From the NCBI RefSeq assembly GCF_048159605.1, contig NZ_JBLREB010000002.1:248001-312000 (forward strand): 64,000 nt of DNA. The letters run 5' to 3'. Source of the stretch: Ectobacillus polymachus (GTDB lineage Bacteria > Bacillota > Bacilli > Bacillales > Bacillaceae_G). Both the position numbers and the translations under genes were made by a program. Below, piece after piece: positions 8,612 to 17,682 of the stretch (the first letter of the stretch is position 1; each line of letters starts with the position of its first letter). The notes under the pieces are model-generated. The model was given only the letters and a program-made list of their open reading frames with translations. It was not told the origin of the DNA and did no database searches.

Positions 8612-10095
8612 GCTATCTTTTAACCATCTTTATTTTCTCCCCACTTCTCGGTATTCTTGCACTCAGTATGATTTCCGATGAAAAACGTGCAAGAGTGATT
8701 GGAATTATTACGACTCTCATTCCGCTCGTTTGCTCATTTATCGTATACGGAGCATACCTATCGGGAACAGGATTTGATACGTTCGCACAAAAAGTGGACT
8801 GGATTCAATTTGGTAAATTTGATGGACAGGGAGATCTGTTCAAAATTTATTTTGAACTCGGTGTTGACGGTCTTTCTTTCGTGCTTATGATGCTAACAGC
8901 AGTACTTGCTGTACTAGCTGCGATCACAGCTATTAAGATTAAGAAAAATGTGAAAAGCTTCTACATCCTATTTCTATTATTAGAAACGGGTATGCTAGGT
9001 GTCTTTGCTGCGCAAAATCTCTTGCTTTTCTTCTTCTTCTTCGAGCTTACGCTTCCAGCGATGTTCTTCCTCGTTGGGAAATGGGGAAAATTCGCAAGCG
9101 AAAAAGCTGCGTACAGCTACCTATTGTATAACGGAATCGGCTCAGCGATTATGCTGCTCGTTTTCGTCATCATCTTTGCAATAACTGGAACAACGAATTT
9201 CCATGAAGCAGCGGCTGCGCTTCAAGCAGGGCAAGGTCCGCTTGGCCCGATTTCCGAATCGCTTAAAATGGGATTGTTTATTGCCTTATTTATTGCGCTT
9301 GGTATTAAGCTTCCAATCTTCCCACTTCATCGCTGGATGGTAAATGTCCACGTGCAAGCACCGCCAGCAGTTGTTATGCTGCATGCCGGCGTGCTCCTTA
9401 AAATTGGGGCATACGGGATGATTCGTTTTGGAATGGGCTTGTTCCCAGCTGAATTTAATTACTTAGCACCACTTATCGCCATTCTCGGCGTTATCAATTT
9501 ATTGTACGGGGCATTGATTGCGCTCGTTCAAAAGGATTTGCGAAGCATTCTGGCTTACAGTAGTATTTCGCATATGGGTATTGTGCTTATTGGTCTTGCA
9601 TCGATGAATGTTGCTGGTGTGAAAGGTGCCCTCTTCCAAGTGGTATCGCACGGTTTAATTGCAGCCTTGCTGTTCTTCCTAGTCGGTATTCTTGAGAATC
9701 GTTACAATACATCAGACATTACGCATCTTGGCGGCTTAGCAAAGCAGGTTCCACTCTTTAGCGGCTTCCTACTTGCTGCAGGGATGGCATCGCTTGGGTT
9801 ACCAGGTATGTCTGGTTTCGTCGGCGAGTTCCTAGCATTTCTTGGTTTGTTCCAAGCAATGCCAATTGTCGCGGCAATCGGAACGCTCGGCATCATCCTC
9901 ACAGCTGTCTATATGCTGCGTGCAGTTTTAACCATTACATTCGGACAATACGAGCTTACTACTGCAGGGCAAGATGTGAAGGGCTATGAGTTTTTACCTA
10001 TTCTCGTGCTTATGTTCTTCATCATTGCTATCGGGGTGGCTCCTCAAATACTCGGCGGACCGCTTGATTCCGCACTACAAATGGTTGGGAGGTAG
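8608..10095 (+). CDS. nuoM: NADH-quinone oxidoreductase subunit M
   Basis: Second antiporter-like proton-channel subunit, 495 aa, about 14 helices. Family signatures include FFFFELTLPAMFFLVGKWG with the conserved Glu, and LPIFPLHRWMVNVHVQAP with the buried His/Arg. It overlaps nuoL by 4 nt (ATGA) and is followed closely by nuoN. Confidence 0.96.
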   Translation: MSYLLTIFIFSPLLGILALSMISDEKRARVIGIITTLIPLVCSFIVYGAYLSGTGFDTFAQKVDWIQFGKFDGQGDLFKIYFELGVDGLSFVLMMLTAVLAVLAAITAIKIKKNVKSFYILFLLLETGMLGVFAAQNLLLFFFFFELTLPAMFFLVGKWGKFASEKAAYSYLLYNGIGSAIMLLVFVIIFAITGTTNFHEAAAALQAGQGPLGPISESLKMGLFIALFIALGIKLPIFPLHRWMVNVHVQAPPAVVMLHAGVLLKIGAYGMIRFGMGLFPAEFNYLAPLIAILGVINLLYGALIALVQKDLRSILAYSSISHMGIVLIGLASMNVAGVKGALFQVVSHGLIAALLFFLVGILENRYNTSDITHLGGLAKQVPLFSGFLLAAGMASLGLPGMSGFVGEFLAFLGLFQAMPIVAAIGTLGIILTAVYMLRAVLTITFGQYELTTAGQDVKGYEFLPILVLMFFIIAIGVAPQILGGPLDSALQMVGR

Positions 10096-10101
10096 GATAG
10101 A

Positions 10102-11622
10102 GTGGATATGCACACGTTAATGAGCATAAATTGGGGCCTTATGATGCCGGAGATTATTATTGCCACCGCCGCCATCCTTCTATCGCTCCTTGATTTATTC
10201 GCCAAGGATACTTTTAAACGAAAGAACTTAGCATATGTCGCTTTAGCTGCTATTATTCTTTCATTTGTTTCTCTAGTCTTTCAGTACGGACAACCAGCTG
10301 GCGACATCATAAATGGATCTTTCGTACTAGACGGTTTTTCGAAGTCATTTAAAACCTTGCTTCTCATCGGATCTGCTCTTATTCTTCTTCTTGCGGTAAG
10401 CGATACGAAGGAAAGAAGCATTACGGACGAAAGTGAGTATTATTTCTTATTTTTAACAGCCCTTCTCGGAACGATGTTTATGGCGTCAAGTAATGACCTC
10501 ATTACATTATTCATCGGACTTGAAATGCTTACTCTTTCATCATTTGTTTTGGTTGCGATTCGCAAAAAGCGTCTTGCTTCCAGCGAAGCAGCGATGAAAT
10601 ATGTGATTAATGGCGGTATTTCTACAGCTATTACGCTGTTTGGTTTCAGTTATTTATACGGTCTTACGGGAACGACGAATGTGATAGAAATGCGCACGAT
10701 CCTTTCCCAAGGCGTAAGCGGTGATCAGCAATTGCTTCTATCAATTGCCTTCATCCTTTCCTTCGTTGGTTTATCCTTTAAGCTTGCGACTGCGCCATTT
10801 CATATGTGGGCGCCAGACGTATACGAAGGGGCGGCAACACCTGTTACTGCATTTCTCGGAACGATTTCGAAAATCGCAGGCTTCATTATCGTGATGCGTA
10901 TTTTCATCTTAGTCTTCACAGGTATTCCAGTGAAGGAAGGAACAGAATCGCTCTTTATGAGCTTGCAAATGTTCATCATTGTGCTTGCATCTGTAACGAT
11001 GATCGTCGGAAATACGGTAGCTCTCAAGCAACGCAACGTAAAGCGTTTGTTCGCTTATTCAGGAATTGCGCACGCTGGTTACTTGCTCGTACCGTTCCTA
11101 TCCATATCACCGTTTACACTTGATAGTATGTGGTTTTACATGGCTGCCTACTTACTTATGAATATTGGGGCATTTGCCATAATTCATGCATTCATTCGAA
11201 ATGATGGGCATGAAGATATTAGCATGTTCGCAGGGCTTTACAAGCGCTCACCAGGCATTGCTTTTGCTATGACGATCTTTATCTTGTCATTAGCAGGAAT
11301 CCCAGGAACAGCCGGATTTATCGGGAAATTAAACATCTTTGTTGGCGCCTTTACATCGCAGCCTGTACACTACGTACTGCCAGCGATTATGATGCTAACA
11401 ACGGTCATTTCCTATGTGTATTATTTCCGAATCCTGCAGCTTATGTTCTTCCGCAGTCCTGAAAAGGAAACGAAGCCAGAGATTCCATTTAATATTGGAT
11501 TTGTCATCGTTCTATGCGTAATCGGAACTGTACTTCTCGGTGTATTTCCATCGATTGGCTACAACTTTTTCCATGATACATTTCCGCTTACGAAAGATTT
11601 CTTTTTCACTGGCGCAAAATAA
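10102..11622 (+). CDS. nuoN: NADH-quinone oxidoreductase subunit N
   Basis: Third antiporter-like subunit, 506 aa, about 14 helices; GLEMLTLSSFVLVA and KLATAPFHMWAPDVYEGAATP are characteristic. I use the GTG at 10102 because GGGAGGTAG ends about 6-7 nt upstream; the ATG at 10108 is the alternative. It is the last nuo gene and is followed by a strong terminator. No nuoE, nuoF or nuoG occurs anywhere in the window. Confidence 0.95.
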   Translation: MDMHTLMSINWGLMMPEIIIATAAILLSLLDLFAKDTFKRKNLAYVALAAIILSFVSLVFQYGQPAGDIINGSFVLDGFSKSFKTLLLIGSALILLLAVSDTKERSITDESEYYFLFLTALLGTMFMASSNDLITLFIGLEMLTLSSFVLVAIRKKRLASSEAAMKYVINGGISTAITLFGFSYLYGLTGTTNVIEMRTILSQGVSGDQQLLLSIAFILSFVGLSFKLATAPFHMWAPDVYEGAATPVTAFLGTISKIAGFIIVMRIFILVFTGIPVKEGTESLFMSLQMFIIVLASVTMIVGNTVALKQRNVKRLFAYSGIAHAGYLLVPFLSISPFTLDSMWFYMAAYLLMNIGAFAIIHAFIRNDGHEDISMFAGLYKRSPGIAFAMTIFILSLAGIPGTAGFIGKLNIFVGAFTSQPVHYVLPAIMMLTTVISYVYYFRILQLMFFRSPEKETKPEIPFNIGFVIVLCVIGTVLLGVFPSIGYNFFHDTFPLTKDFFFTGAK

Positions 11623-11631
11623 GAAAAAACG

Positions 11632-11640
11632 TGGTACAAT
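11632..11640 (+). promoter_or_regulatory. Extended -10 element just before the nuo terminator
   Basis: TGGTACAAT fits an extended -10 promoter (TGnTATAAT type) but no good -35 is present. A start near 11647 would run straight into the terminator hairpin at 11654, so it would yield either a very short RNA or the ywzB-ywmB-murA transcript by readthrough. Confidence 0.3.
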
Positions 11641-11653
11641 AAAATATGAACTG

Positions 11654-11690
11654 AAAAAGTGTAGAGCTTTTACTCTACACTTTTTTCATT
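11654..11690 (+). terminator. Rho-independent terminator after nuoN
   Basis: A 13-bp stem (AAAAAGTGTAGAG with CTCTACACTTTTT) around a 6-nt loop, followed by a T-run. Confidence 0.9.
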
Positions 11691-11710
11691 GCTGATGGAA
11701 GGAGGAAAAC

Positions 11711-11950
11711 ATGGAAGTGGTACAGTTTGGACAGCAAGCACTCATATCCATCTTCTCACATTTACTCTTTATTACGATTACATGGTGGGCGCTTCAAGGC
11801 ATTCATTTAGAGAGGATTATGAAGAAGGGAAAAGTCCTGCAAACAAAAGTATTATTATTACTACTTACGATTGCTGTCGGAACGACCGTTAGCAACTTTT
11901 TCTTAGATTATTTAGGATACTCCAAGAGTCTGACGTATCTTTTTAAGTAA
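11711..11950 (+). CDS. ywzB: DUF1146 membrane protein, YwzB-like
   Basis: 79 aa with two transmembrane segments (about 10-30 and 50-68). Sequence and location upstream of ywmB and murA match the DUF1146/YwzB family, whose function is unknown. AAGGAGGAAAAC gives a strong ribosome-binding site at the ATG. A longer reading in another frame from 11689 lacks family similarity and is rejected. Confidence 0.85.
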   Translation: MEVVQFGQQALISIFSHLLFITITWWALQGIHLERIMKKGKVLQTKVLLLLLTIAVGTTVSNFFLDYLGYSKSLTYLFK

Positions 11951-12013
11951 ATTTTGTCTGAGTATATTTCCTCCCCGCCGCGTCAAAAATGGACGTAGAG
12001 AGGGGATGAACGA

Positions 12014-12727
12014 ATGCGTACTGTCACGATGGTCATTTTCATGGTAGGGGTAAGTGTCGTATTGATTTTTGCCGGCTTTAGCCGGACACAAGCTGTAACG
12101 CCGCAAGAGCAGCTATCCAAAATGCGTGCTGTTTTGGAGGCAAACGATGCGGTTATGCAGGATTGGACGATGACTGAAAAACAAGAAGATCATACAGTTT
12201 ATGATATACATACATTTCATGCTCTTCTTCAAAAACTGGAACATGACTTACATGTGACAGATTGGACATTCGAAAACTCAGCAGAAGGATATAAAGCAAC
12301 TGCAGTAAAGAATTTCTCTGATTACAAAGAAAGATTGGTTGTAACTTGGATTAAAGAGAATACTACCAATACAACCTTTATTATTCACGAAATAACAGGA
12401 ACGAAGTGGGACGATTCCACTGCTGTGATGATTAATAAAATTTTTAGTCAAAAATCCACAATTTATACTTGTATTCGAGCCATTTCGAGTGATAACATGG
12501 AAGGTGTTTTGTTAACTAGAGCGAAAAGCATCCTTCAAGGATTAGATGCAAGGCCAGTAGAGGCTACGCAGGAAAGAGCATTTGTATCCATCTCTGCATA
12601 TACTGGGAAGTGGAATGACGCTCTTACAATCCAAAAAGAGAAAATCAATGTGCAAGTCGCATTGCGAAATGCAGACAACAAGACGACGATTGTGATTGGC
12701 ACACCAGTGATTACGTCTGAATATTGA
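12014..12727 (+). CDS. ywmB: YwmB-family secreted or membrane-anchored protein
   Basis: 237 aa with an N-terminal signal or anchor (about 5-25, ending near TQAVTP) and an extracytoplasmic domain of the YwmB (TATA-box-binding-protein-like fold) family. Gene order ywzB-ywmB-murA is conserved in Bacillus. AGAGGGGAT precedes the ATG. The function is not established; its linkage to murA suggests a cell-envelope role (inference). Confidence 0.85.
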   Translation: MRTVTMVIFMVGVSVVLIFAGFSRTQAVTPQEQLSKMRAVLEANDAVMQDWTMTEKQEDHTVYDIHTFHALLQKLEHDLHVTDWTFENSAEGYKATAVKNFSDYKERLVVTWIKENTTNTTFIIHEITGTKWDDSTAVMINKIFSQKSTIYTCIRAISSDNMEGVLLTRAKSILQGLDARPVEATQERAFVSISAYTGKWNDALTIQKEKINVQVALRNADNKTTIVIGTPVITSEY

Positions 12728-12762
12728 ATAGATGTTAAATTTTTGACACGGAGGGGAATACC

Positions 12763-14055
12763 TTGGAAAAGATCATCGTCCGTGGCGGGAAACAGCTAAA
12801 CGGTTCAGTGCGCGTAGAAGGCGCAAAGAATGCAGTTCTGCCTATACTCGCTGCATCCTTATTAGCGAGTGACGGAAAAAATGTGTTATTCGATGTACCA
12901 GCTCTATCCGATGTGTATACCATCAACGAAGTGTTGCGTCATTTGAATGTAGATGTTGTATTTGAAGATGGCCATGTCGTAATTGATGCACAGAAAGAGC
13001 TGAATATTGAAGCACCATTTGAGTACGTTCGAAAAATGCGCGCGTCTGTACAAGTTATGGGACCGCTCTTAGCTCGCAAGGGTCATGCCAGAATTGCACT
13101 GCCAGGCGGATGTGCAATCGGATCACGTCCGATTGATCAACATTTAAAAGGCTTCGAAGCAATGGGAGCAAAAGTAAGAGTAGGAAACGGATTTGTCGAA
13201 GCATACACCGACGGAGCATTACATGGAGCAAAAATCTACTTAGACTTCCCAAGCGTTGGTGCGACAGAAAACATAATGTCAGCTGCCGTCCTCGCACAGG
13301 GAACTACTATTATTGAAAACGCAGCAAAAGAACCAGAAATTGTCGACCTTGCAAACTTCTTAAATGCAATGGGAGCAAAAGTCCGCGGTGCCGGCACAGG
13401 TGCCATTCGCATCGAAGGAGTTACTACATTATATGGAGCGAAGCATCATGTTATTCCGGATCGCATCGAAGCTGGAACATTTATGGTTGCTGCCGCTATC
13501 ACAGGTGGTAACGTTCTAATCGAAAATGCAGTACCTGAACATTTACGTCCGCTTACTGCCAAAATGGAAGAAATGGGTGTAACGATTATCGAGGAAGGCG
13601 AAGGCCTCCGCATAATCGGACCAAAAACTCTAAAAGCAGTCGACGTAAAAACCATGCCACATCCAGGATTTCCTACAGACATGCAAGCCCAAATGATGGC
13701 ACTCTTGCTTCGAGCAGAAGGTACTAGCATGATCACGGAAACGGTATTCGAAAACCGCTTCATGCACGTAGAAGAATTCCGCCGGATGAACGCCGACATA
13801 AAAATCGAAGGCCGTGCGGTCATTCTAAACGGACCATGTGAACTTCAAGGAGCAGAAGTCACCGCCACGGACCTCCGTGCAGCCGCTGCTCTTATCGTAG
13901 CCGGTCTCGTAGCAGATGGACATACGCGAGTAACGGAACTGAAGCACTTAGACCGCGGTTATGTGAATTTCCACAATAAGCTTGCTGCATTAGGTGCGGA
14001 CATTGAACGGATTACAGAACAAGAAATCAAGCAGGTATCGGACGTACATGCTTAA
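12763..14055 (+). CDS. murA: UDP-N-acetylglucosamine 1-carboxyvinyltransferase
   Basis: Transfers enolpyruvate from PEP to UDP-GlcNAc, the first committed step of peptidoglycan synthesis, in the cytoplasm. 430 aa, full length. The substrate residues Lys22-Asn23 (EGAKNAVLP) and the catalytic, fosfomycin-target Cys117 in LPGGCAIGSRPIDQH are present. The start is TTG 12763, preceded by CGGAGGGGAA; no ATG lies nearby. The position before spoIID corresponds to murAA of B. subtilis. A strong terminator follows. Confidence 0.96.
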   Translation: MEKIIVRGGKQLNGSVRVEGAKNAVLPILAASLLASDGKNVLFDVPALSDVYTINEVLRHLNVDVVFEDGHVVIDAQKELNIEAPFEYVRKMRASVQVMGPLLARKGHARIALPGGCAIGSRPIDQHLKGFEAMGAKVRVGNGFVEAYTDGALHGAKIYLDFPSVGATENIMSAAVLAQGTTIIENAAKEPEIVDLANFLNAMGAKVRGAGTGAIRIEGVTTLYGAKHHVIPDRIEAGTFMVAAAITGGNVLIENAVPEHLRPLTAKMEEMGVTIIEEGEGLRIIGPKTLKAVDVKTMPHPGFPTDMQAQMMALLLRAEGTSMITETVFENRFMHVEEFRRMNADIKIEGRAVILNGPCELQGAEVTATDLRAAAALIVAGLVADGHTRVTELKHLDRGYVNFHNKLAALGADIERITEQEIKQVSDVHA

Positions 14056-14067
14056 GATTTTTGAGGG

Positions 14068-14103
14068 AACCCTCTCGCGCGAACGCGCGGGAGGGTTTTC
14101 TTT
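14068..14103 (+). terminator. Rho-independent terminator after murA
   Basis: AACCCTCTCGCGC pairs with GCGCGGGAGGGTT (one G-U pair) around a tiny loop, followed by TTTTCTTTG. Confidence 0.9.
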
Positions 14104-14120
14104 GTTTTGGGGGGGAGGTG

Positions 14121-14228
14121 GTAGGAGGTTGATAGGTTGCGAGGGTACGTGGTTAGGTAAGAGGTTGATAGATTACGATGGTATGTGGTTAGGTAGGAGG
14201 TTAATAGATTACGATGGTACCATACGAG
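14121..14228 (+). repeat. Three-copy 36-bp minisatellite
   Basis: Units starting at 14121, 14157 and 14193 share the pattern GTAGGAGGTTGATAG plus a GATGGTATGTGGTTAG-like half, with a 36-bp period. It sits between the murA terminator and the 114-bp array and has a different sequence from it. No credible gene covers it. Confidence 0.75.
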
Positions 14229-14275
14229 GTATGGTGTATTGTTTGTGAGAGAGAGGAAAGAGCGAGAATACAGAG

Positions 14276-15417
14276 GTTTAACGGCGGAAATGAGGTATCT
14301 AACGGTGAAAAATAGAGGTTTAACGGCGAAATAGGATGAGGTAACGGCAAAAGGAGAACAGAAGGAGAGGGAAAGAGGAGCACCCCGGAGTTTAACGGCG
14401 GAAATGATATATTTAACGGCGAAAAACAGAGGTGTAACGGCGAAACAGGAAGAGGTAACGGCAAAAGGAGAACAGAAGGAGAGGGAAAGAGGAGCACCCC
14501 GGAGTTTAACGGCGGAAATGATATATTTAACGGCGAAAAACAGAGGTTTAACGGTGAAAAGGGCATAGGTAACGGCAAAAGGAGAGCAGAAGGAGAGGAA
14601 AAGAGGCCCTCCCCGAAGTTTAACGGCGGGAATAAGGAATTTAACGGCGAAAAACAGAGGTGTAACGGCGAAACTAGGACGAGGTAACGGCAAAAGGAGA
14701 GCAGAAGGAGAGGAAAAGGTGAGATCTCCGAAGTTTAACGGTGGAAATGAGGAATTTAACGGCGAAAAGTTAAGGTTTAACGGTGAAACAGGCATAGGTA
14801 ACGGCGAACGGGGAGCAGAAGGAGAGGGAAAGAGGAGTACCCCGGAGTTTAACGGCGGAAATGATATATTTAACGGCGAAAAACAGAGGTTTAACGGTGA
14901 AAAGGGCATAGGTAACGGCAAAAGGAGAGCAGAAGGAGAGGAAAAGAGGCCCTCCCCGAAGTTTAATGGCGGAACGGAGGTATTTAACGGCGAAAAAAGC
15001 AGGTTTAACGGCGAAACTTGATGCGGTTACGGCGAAAAGGGTCCTGATCAAGAGGAAAAGAAGGTCTCCCCGAAGTTTAACGGCGGAAATGAGGAATTTA
15101 ACGGCGAAAAACAGAGGTGTAACGGCGAAACTAGGATAGGTAACGGCGAACGGGGAGCAGAAGGAGAGGAATAGAGGATCCCCCCGAAGTTTAACGGCGG
15201 AAATGGTGTATTTAACGGCGAAAAACAGAGGTTTAACGGCGAAACGGGCATAGGTAACGGCGAACGGGGAACAGAAGGAGAGGAAAAGAGAAGGTCCCTG
15301 AATTTTAACGGCAGAACTGCTGCATTTAACGGCGAAAAACAGAGGTGTAACGGCGAACCCGGATGAGGTAACGGCAAAAGGAGAACAGAACGAGAGAAGG
15401 GAGCAGGAAACTAGTGT
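14276..15417 (+). repeat. Array 1: ten ~114-bp units built from TTTAACGGCGAAA motifs 21 bp apart
   Basis: Ten units start (GTTTAACGG anchor) at 14276, 14390, 14504, 14618, 14733, 14847, 14961, 15074, 15189 and 15302. Each holds four TAACGG cores 21 bp apart (for example 14393, 14414, 14435, 14456), then a purine-rich linker that places the next core 51 bp on (14507). Occasional units are 113 or 115 bp long, so any reading frame is broken, and no frame has a credible start. Several frames on both strands look open only because the motif lacks stop codons in them. This 1.1-kb block fills the interval between murA and the NERD gene. Confidence 0.93.
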
Positions 15418-15426
15418 TTAATGGAC

Positions 15427-15460
15427 AAAAAAAGAGCCGTTCCGTTAAAACGGTAGCTCC
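15427..15460 (-). terminator. Terminator for the NERD-domain gene
   Basis: On the minus strand, GAGCTACCGTT and AACGGAACGGCTC form an imperfect hairpin followed by TTTTTTT (the A-run at 15427-15433 on the plus strand). Confidence 0.75.
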
Positions 15461-15473
15461 TTGTAAATTTACT

Positions 15474-16433
15474 CTATAGGGGCAGCTGATATACCCTTTG
15501 TTTTTTCATGCCGGTATGAGATAGGTTCATAGAACCGAGTAAGTATTTGGCTACGTTTTTTGATTCGATATGCAAGAATTTTCGCATGTTTCGATTTGTG
15601 ATGGTGGGACCAAATAGTAGTGCATAGTCATGGAGCGCAGTTAAGTGTGCATGTTTAGATGTGTGTCCGCAGGTTGGGCAGAGCCAGGTTCCTCTTACTC
15701 TGTTCATGGGGATGGATTGGCATTTGTCGCATTGGACTCCGGTTATTACATCGGATTTGGGGATGCCATAGGTGCTGAGAATGTCAGTTTCTAAAGGCTG
15801 ATGATTTTGTAATAGCTGGGTAGATAGTCTCGCAATCTGTTTCGCGGTGAGTACCTCTTTTCGGTATGCTTTTTCAAAGTTCCTTACGTGTAAGGGGAGT
15901 TTGGCATTGTGAATGACTTTGTTGTAGATACTTCTGTTATTTTCTGAGGTTTCGATTATAGATCGCGGGGAGCTGATGACAATTAAGGACTCCAGTGGGA
16001 TGGTTGTGTATTTATGGTGATGTAGCCATCTCTTTAAATTTTCGCATTGTAGGTTAATCTGGAGGATGGGGTCTGGGAAGGCTTCTTTTTTTTTCTCTGT
16101 TTTTCGGATAAGTTGGTTGAAGTTGGTATCAAAATATAGGGTGCCTGTGATATTTTTTACTTCAATTATAAGAATGAAATATTTAGAGAGTATGAGGGTG
16201 TCTAGTTGAAAGTGGCGGGTTTCGCTATAGAGGCGCAAATCGTGGAAAATGTGGTAGTGATCTTGCAGGTAGCTGATGGAGTAGTCCATTTCGCATTCGC
16301 CTTTGTAGCCAGCCATTCGTTTTGCTAGATTGTCAGTGATAGATAGTCGGATTGCGTGTTCAAGTGGAAGTCTTCGAAGTAAGGCTTCCAGCTTTTTTAC
16401 ATAGAGGGGAACGCTTCGAGGTTTTTTAATCAT
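15474..16433 (-). CDS. NERD-domain (nuclease-related) protein
   Basis: 319 aa. The N-terminal half carries a NERD domain: YKGECEMDYSI, then FHDLRLY, TRHFQLDTLILSKYFILIIEVKNITG, matching the E...D...ExK pattern of restriction-endonuclease-like nucleases. The C-terminal part has a zinc-ribbon-like pair, CDKCQS and CPTCGH, followed by a helical tail. The start at 16433 follows AAGGAGGATCAGT; the longer frame to 16598 lacks a ribosome site and would overlap spoIID. Related Bacillus proteins are uncharacterised. It is divergent from spoIID. Confidence 0.85.
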   Translation of the reverse strand: MIKKPRSVPLYVKKLEALLRRLPLEHAIRLSITDNLAKRMAGYKGECEMDYSISYLQDHYHIFHDLRLYSETRHFQLDTLILSKYFILIIEVKNITGTLYFDTNFNQLIRKTEKKKEAFPDPILQINLQCENLKRWLHHHKYTTIPLESLIVISSPRSIIETSENNRSIYNKVIHNAKLPLHVRNFEKAYRKEVLTAKQIARLSTQLLQNHQPLETDILSTYGIPKSDVITGVQCDKCQSIPMNRVRGTWLCPTCGHTSKHAHLTALHDYALLFGPTITNRNMRKFLHIESKNVAKYLLGSMNLSHTGMKKQRVYQLPL

Positions 16434-16561
16434 ACTGATCCTCCTTATTTTGTTAGTAACATATTTCGCCATGAATAGATTTTTTCCTGTTAGAAATTCC
16501 GTTCTAAACGCTCGTCCAGTTCCATAAGTATTATCATGAAGTCTTTTTATGGAGGATACTG

Positions 16562-17563
16562 ATGAAGGTAACGAAACCCATTTTCGTATTTCTTTCAAGT
16601 GTACTGGTTGTAGTCGTAGTTATTCCTAGCTTATTAGTACTATTCCCCGCAAAGTCGAAGGAGCCGGTGAAGCAAGCCCCGCTTACTGCTTCTGCGCAGC
16701 CTACGCCGAGCGCCGTTGAAGTGGCTGTGTTTCGGAGCGGGCAGAATAAGGTGGATCGTATGCCGATTGAGAGTTATGTTGCAGGGGTTGTGGCAGCTGA
16801 AATGCCTGCAGATTTTGAAATGGAGGCATTGAAGGCGCAGGCTTTAGCGGCGCGTACATTTGTTGTGAAACGGATGCTAACTGGTCAATTACTAGCGAAC
16901 AACGCGAACGTAACGGATACGGTTGATAACCAGGTGTATAAAAATGAAGAGGAATGGAAGACGCTATGGGGTAAGGATTACGATTGGAAAATGAAACGTG
17001 TGAAAGATGCAGTAAGTGCAACGACTGGACAAGTGCTAACGTATAACGGGGATCCGATTACTGCTTCCTTCTTCTCAATGAGCAATGGGTACACAGAAAA
17101 CGTAGAGGATTATTGGGGCGGGACCTCGCCGTATCTGCGCAGCGTCGAAAGTCCTTGGGATAAAGATGCCCCTAAATTTACGAGTGAACAGCGAGTGAGT
17201 GTATCGGATTTTCAAAAGAAGCTTGGTGTTCAAGTGTTGGCGAATGGAACGGTGGGAACGATTGCCGGGCGCACTGCCGGGCAGCGTGTAAAAAATGTTG
17301 ATTTTAACGGGAAAACGCTATCTGGGAAAGACATCCGTGAAAAGTTAGGTCTCCGTTCCTCCGATTTTACATGGAAGCAAGAGGGCGGCATGATTACCAT
17401 TACGACTAAGGGATTCGGGCACGGCGTTGGCATGAGCCAATATGGCGCGAACGGCATGGCCAAATCCGGGAAATCCTACAAGGACATCGTCCAGCATTAT
17501 TACCAGGGCGTGGCCATTTCCAATCTAAGTGATTTTGAAGGGAAACTCGTTGTGAAAAAATAA
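16562..17563 (+). CDS. spoIID: Stage II sporulation protein D
   Basis: Membrane-anchored lytic transglycosylase that cuts septal peptidoglycan glycan strands and drives engulfment together with SpoIIM and SpoIIP. 333 aa: one N-terminal transmembrane segment (about 8-30), then the SpoIID domain with IESYVAGVVAAEMPADFEMEALKAQ in its start (catalytic Glu in AAEMP), and the C-terminal GFGHGVGMSQYGA signature. TATGGAGGATA precedes the ATG. In B. subtilis it is sigma-E-controlled; I could not find a convincing sigma-E promoter here. spoIIQ lies 5 kb downstream, separated by unrelated genes. Confidence 0.95.
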   Translation: MKVTKPIFVFLSSVLVVVVVIPSLLVLFPAKSKEPVKQAPLTASAQPTPSAVEVAVFRSGQNKVDRMPIESYVAGVVAAEMPADFEMEALKAQALAARTFVVKRMLTGQLLANNANVTDTVDNQVYKNEEEWKTLWGKDYDWKMKRVKDAVSATTGQVLTYNGDPITASFFSMSNGYTENVEDYWGGTSPYLRSVESPWDKDAPKFTSEQRVSVSDFQKKLGVQVLANGTVGTIAGRTAGQRVKNVDFNGKTLSGKDIREKLGLRSSDFTWKQEGGMITITTKGFGHGVGMSQYGANGMAKSGKSYKDIVQHYYQGVAISNLSDFEGKLVVKK

Positions 17564-17626
17564 AACAGTTGAGCAAGCCGTAAGTATCGTATCAATTGGT
17601 GAATCGATAGTTGAGTAATTTTTGTA

Positions 17627-17656
17627 TAGACTCTTTCTTACCCCCCATGCTATAAT
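17627..17656 (+). promoter_or_regulatory. Promoter of the M-box transcript
   Basis: TATAAT (17651-17656) with TAGACT (17627-17632) 18 bp upstream; about 30 bp before the riboswitch aptamer. Confidence 0.55.
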
Positions 17657-17682
17657 TAATGAGTTAAAAGGATACATTTAGA

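Noticed and set aside
12014..14055. Second murA paralogue or fusion signal in ywmB
   Set aside because: ywmB and murA are separate, normal-length genes with their own starts.
14052..14921. 289-codon minus-strand frame over array 1 and the murA terminator
   Set aside because: Low-complexity translation of the repeat, starts inside the array and runs through a terminator; no ribosome site.
14276..15417. CRISPR array
   Set aside because: Repeat core is about 13 bp at 21-bp pitch without unique spacers of constant length; linkers are themselves repeated, and no cas genes are near.
16434..16598. N-terminal extension of the NERD protein to 16598
   Set aside because: It would overlap the spoIID start and lacks a ribosome site, while 16433 has AAGGAGG.
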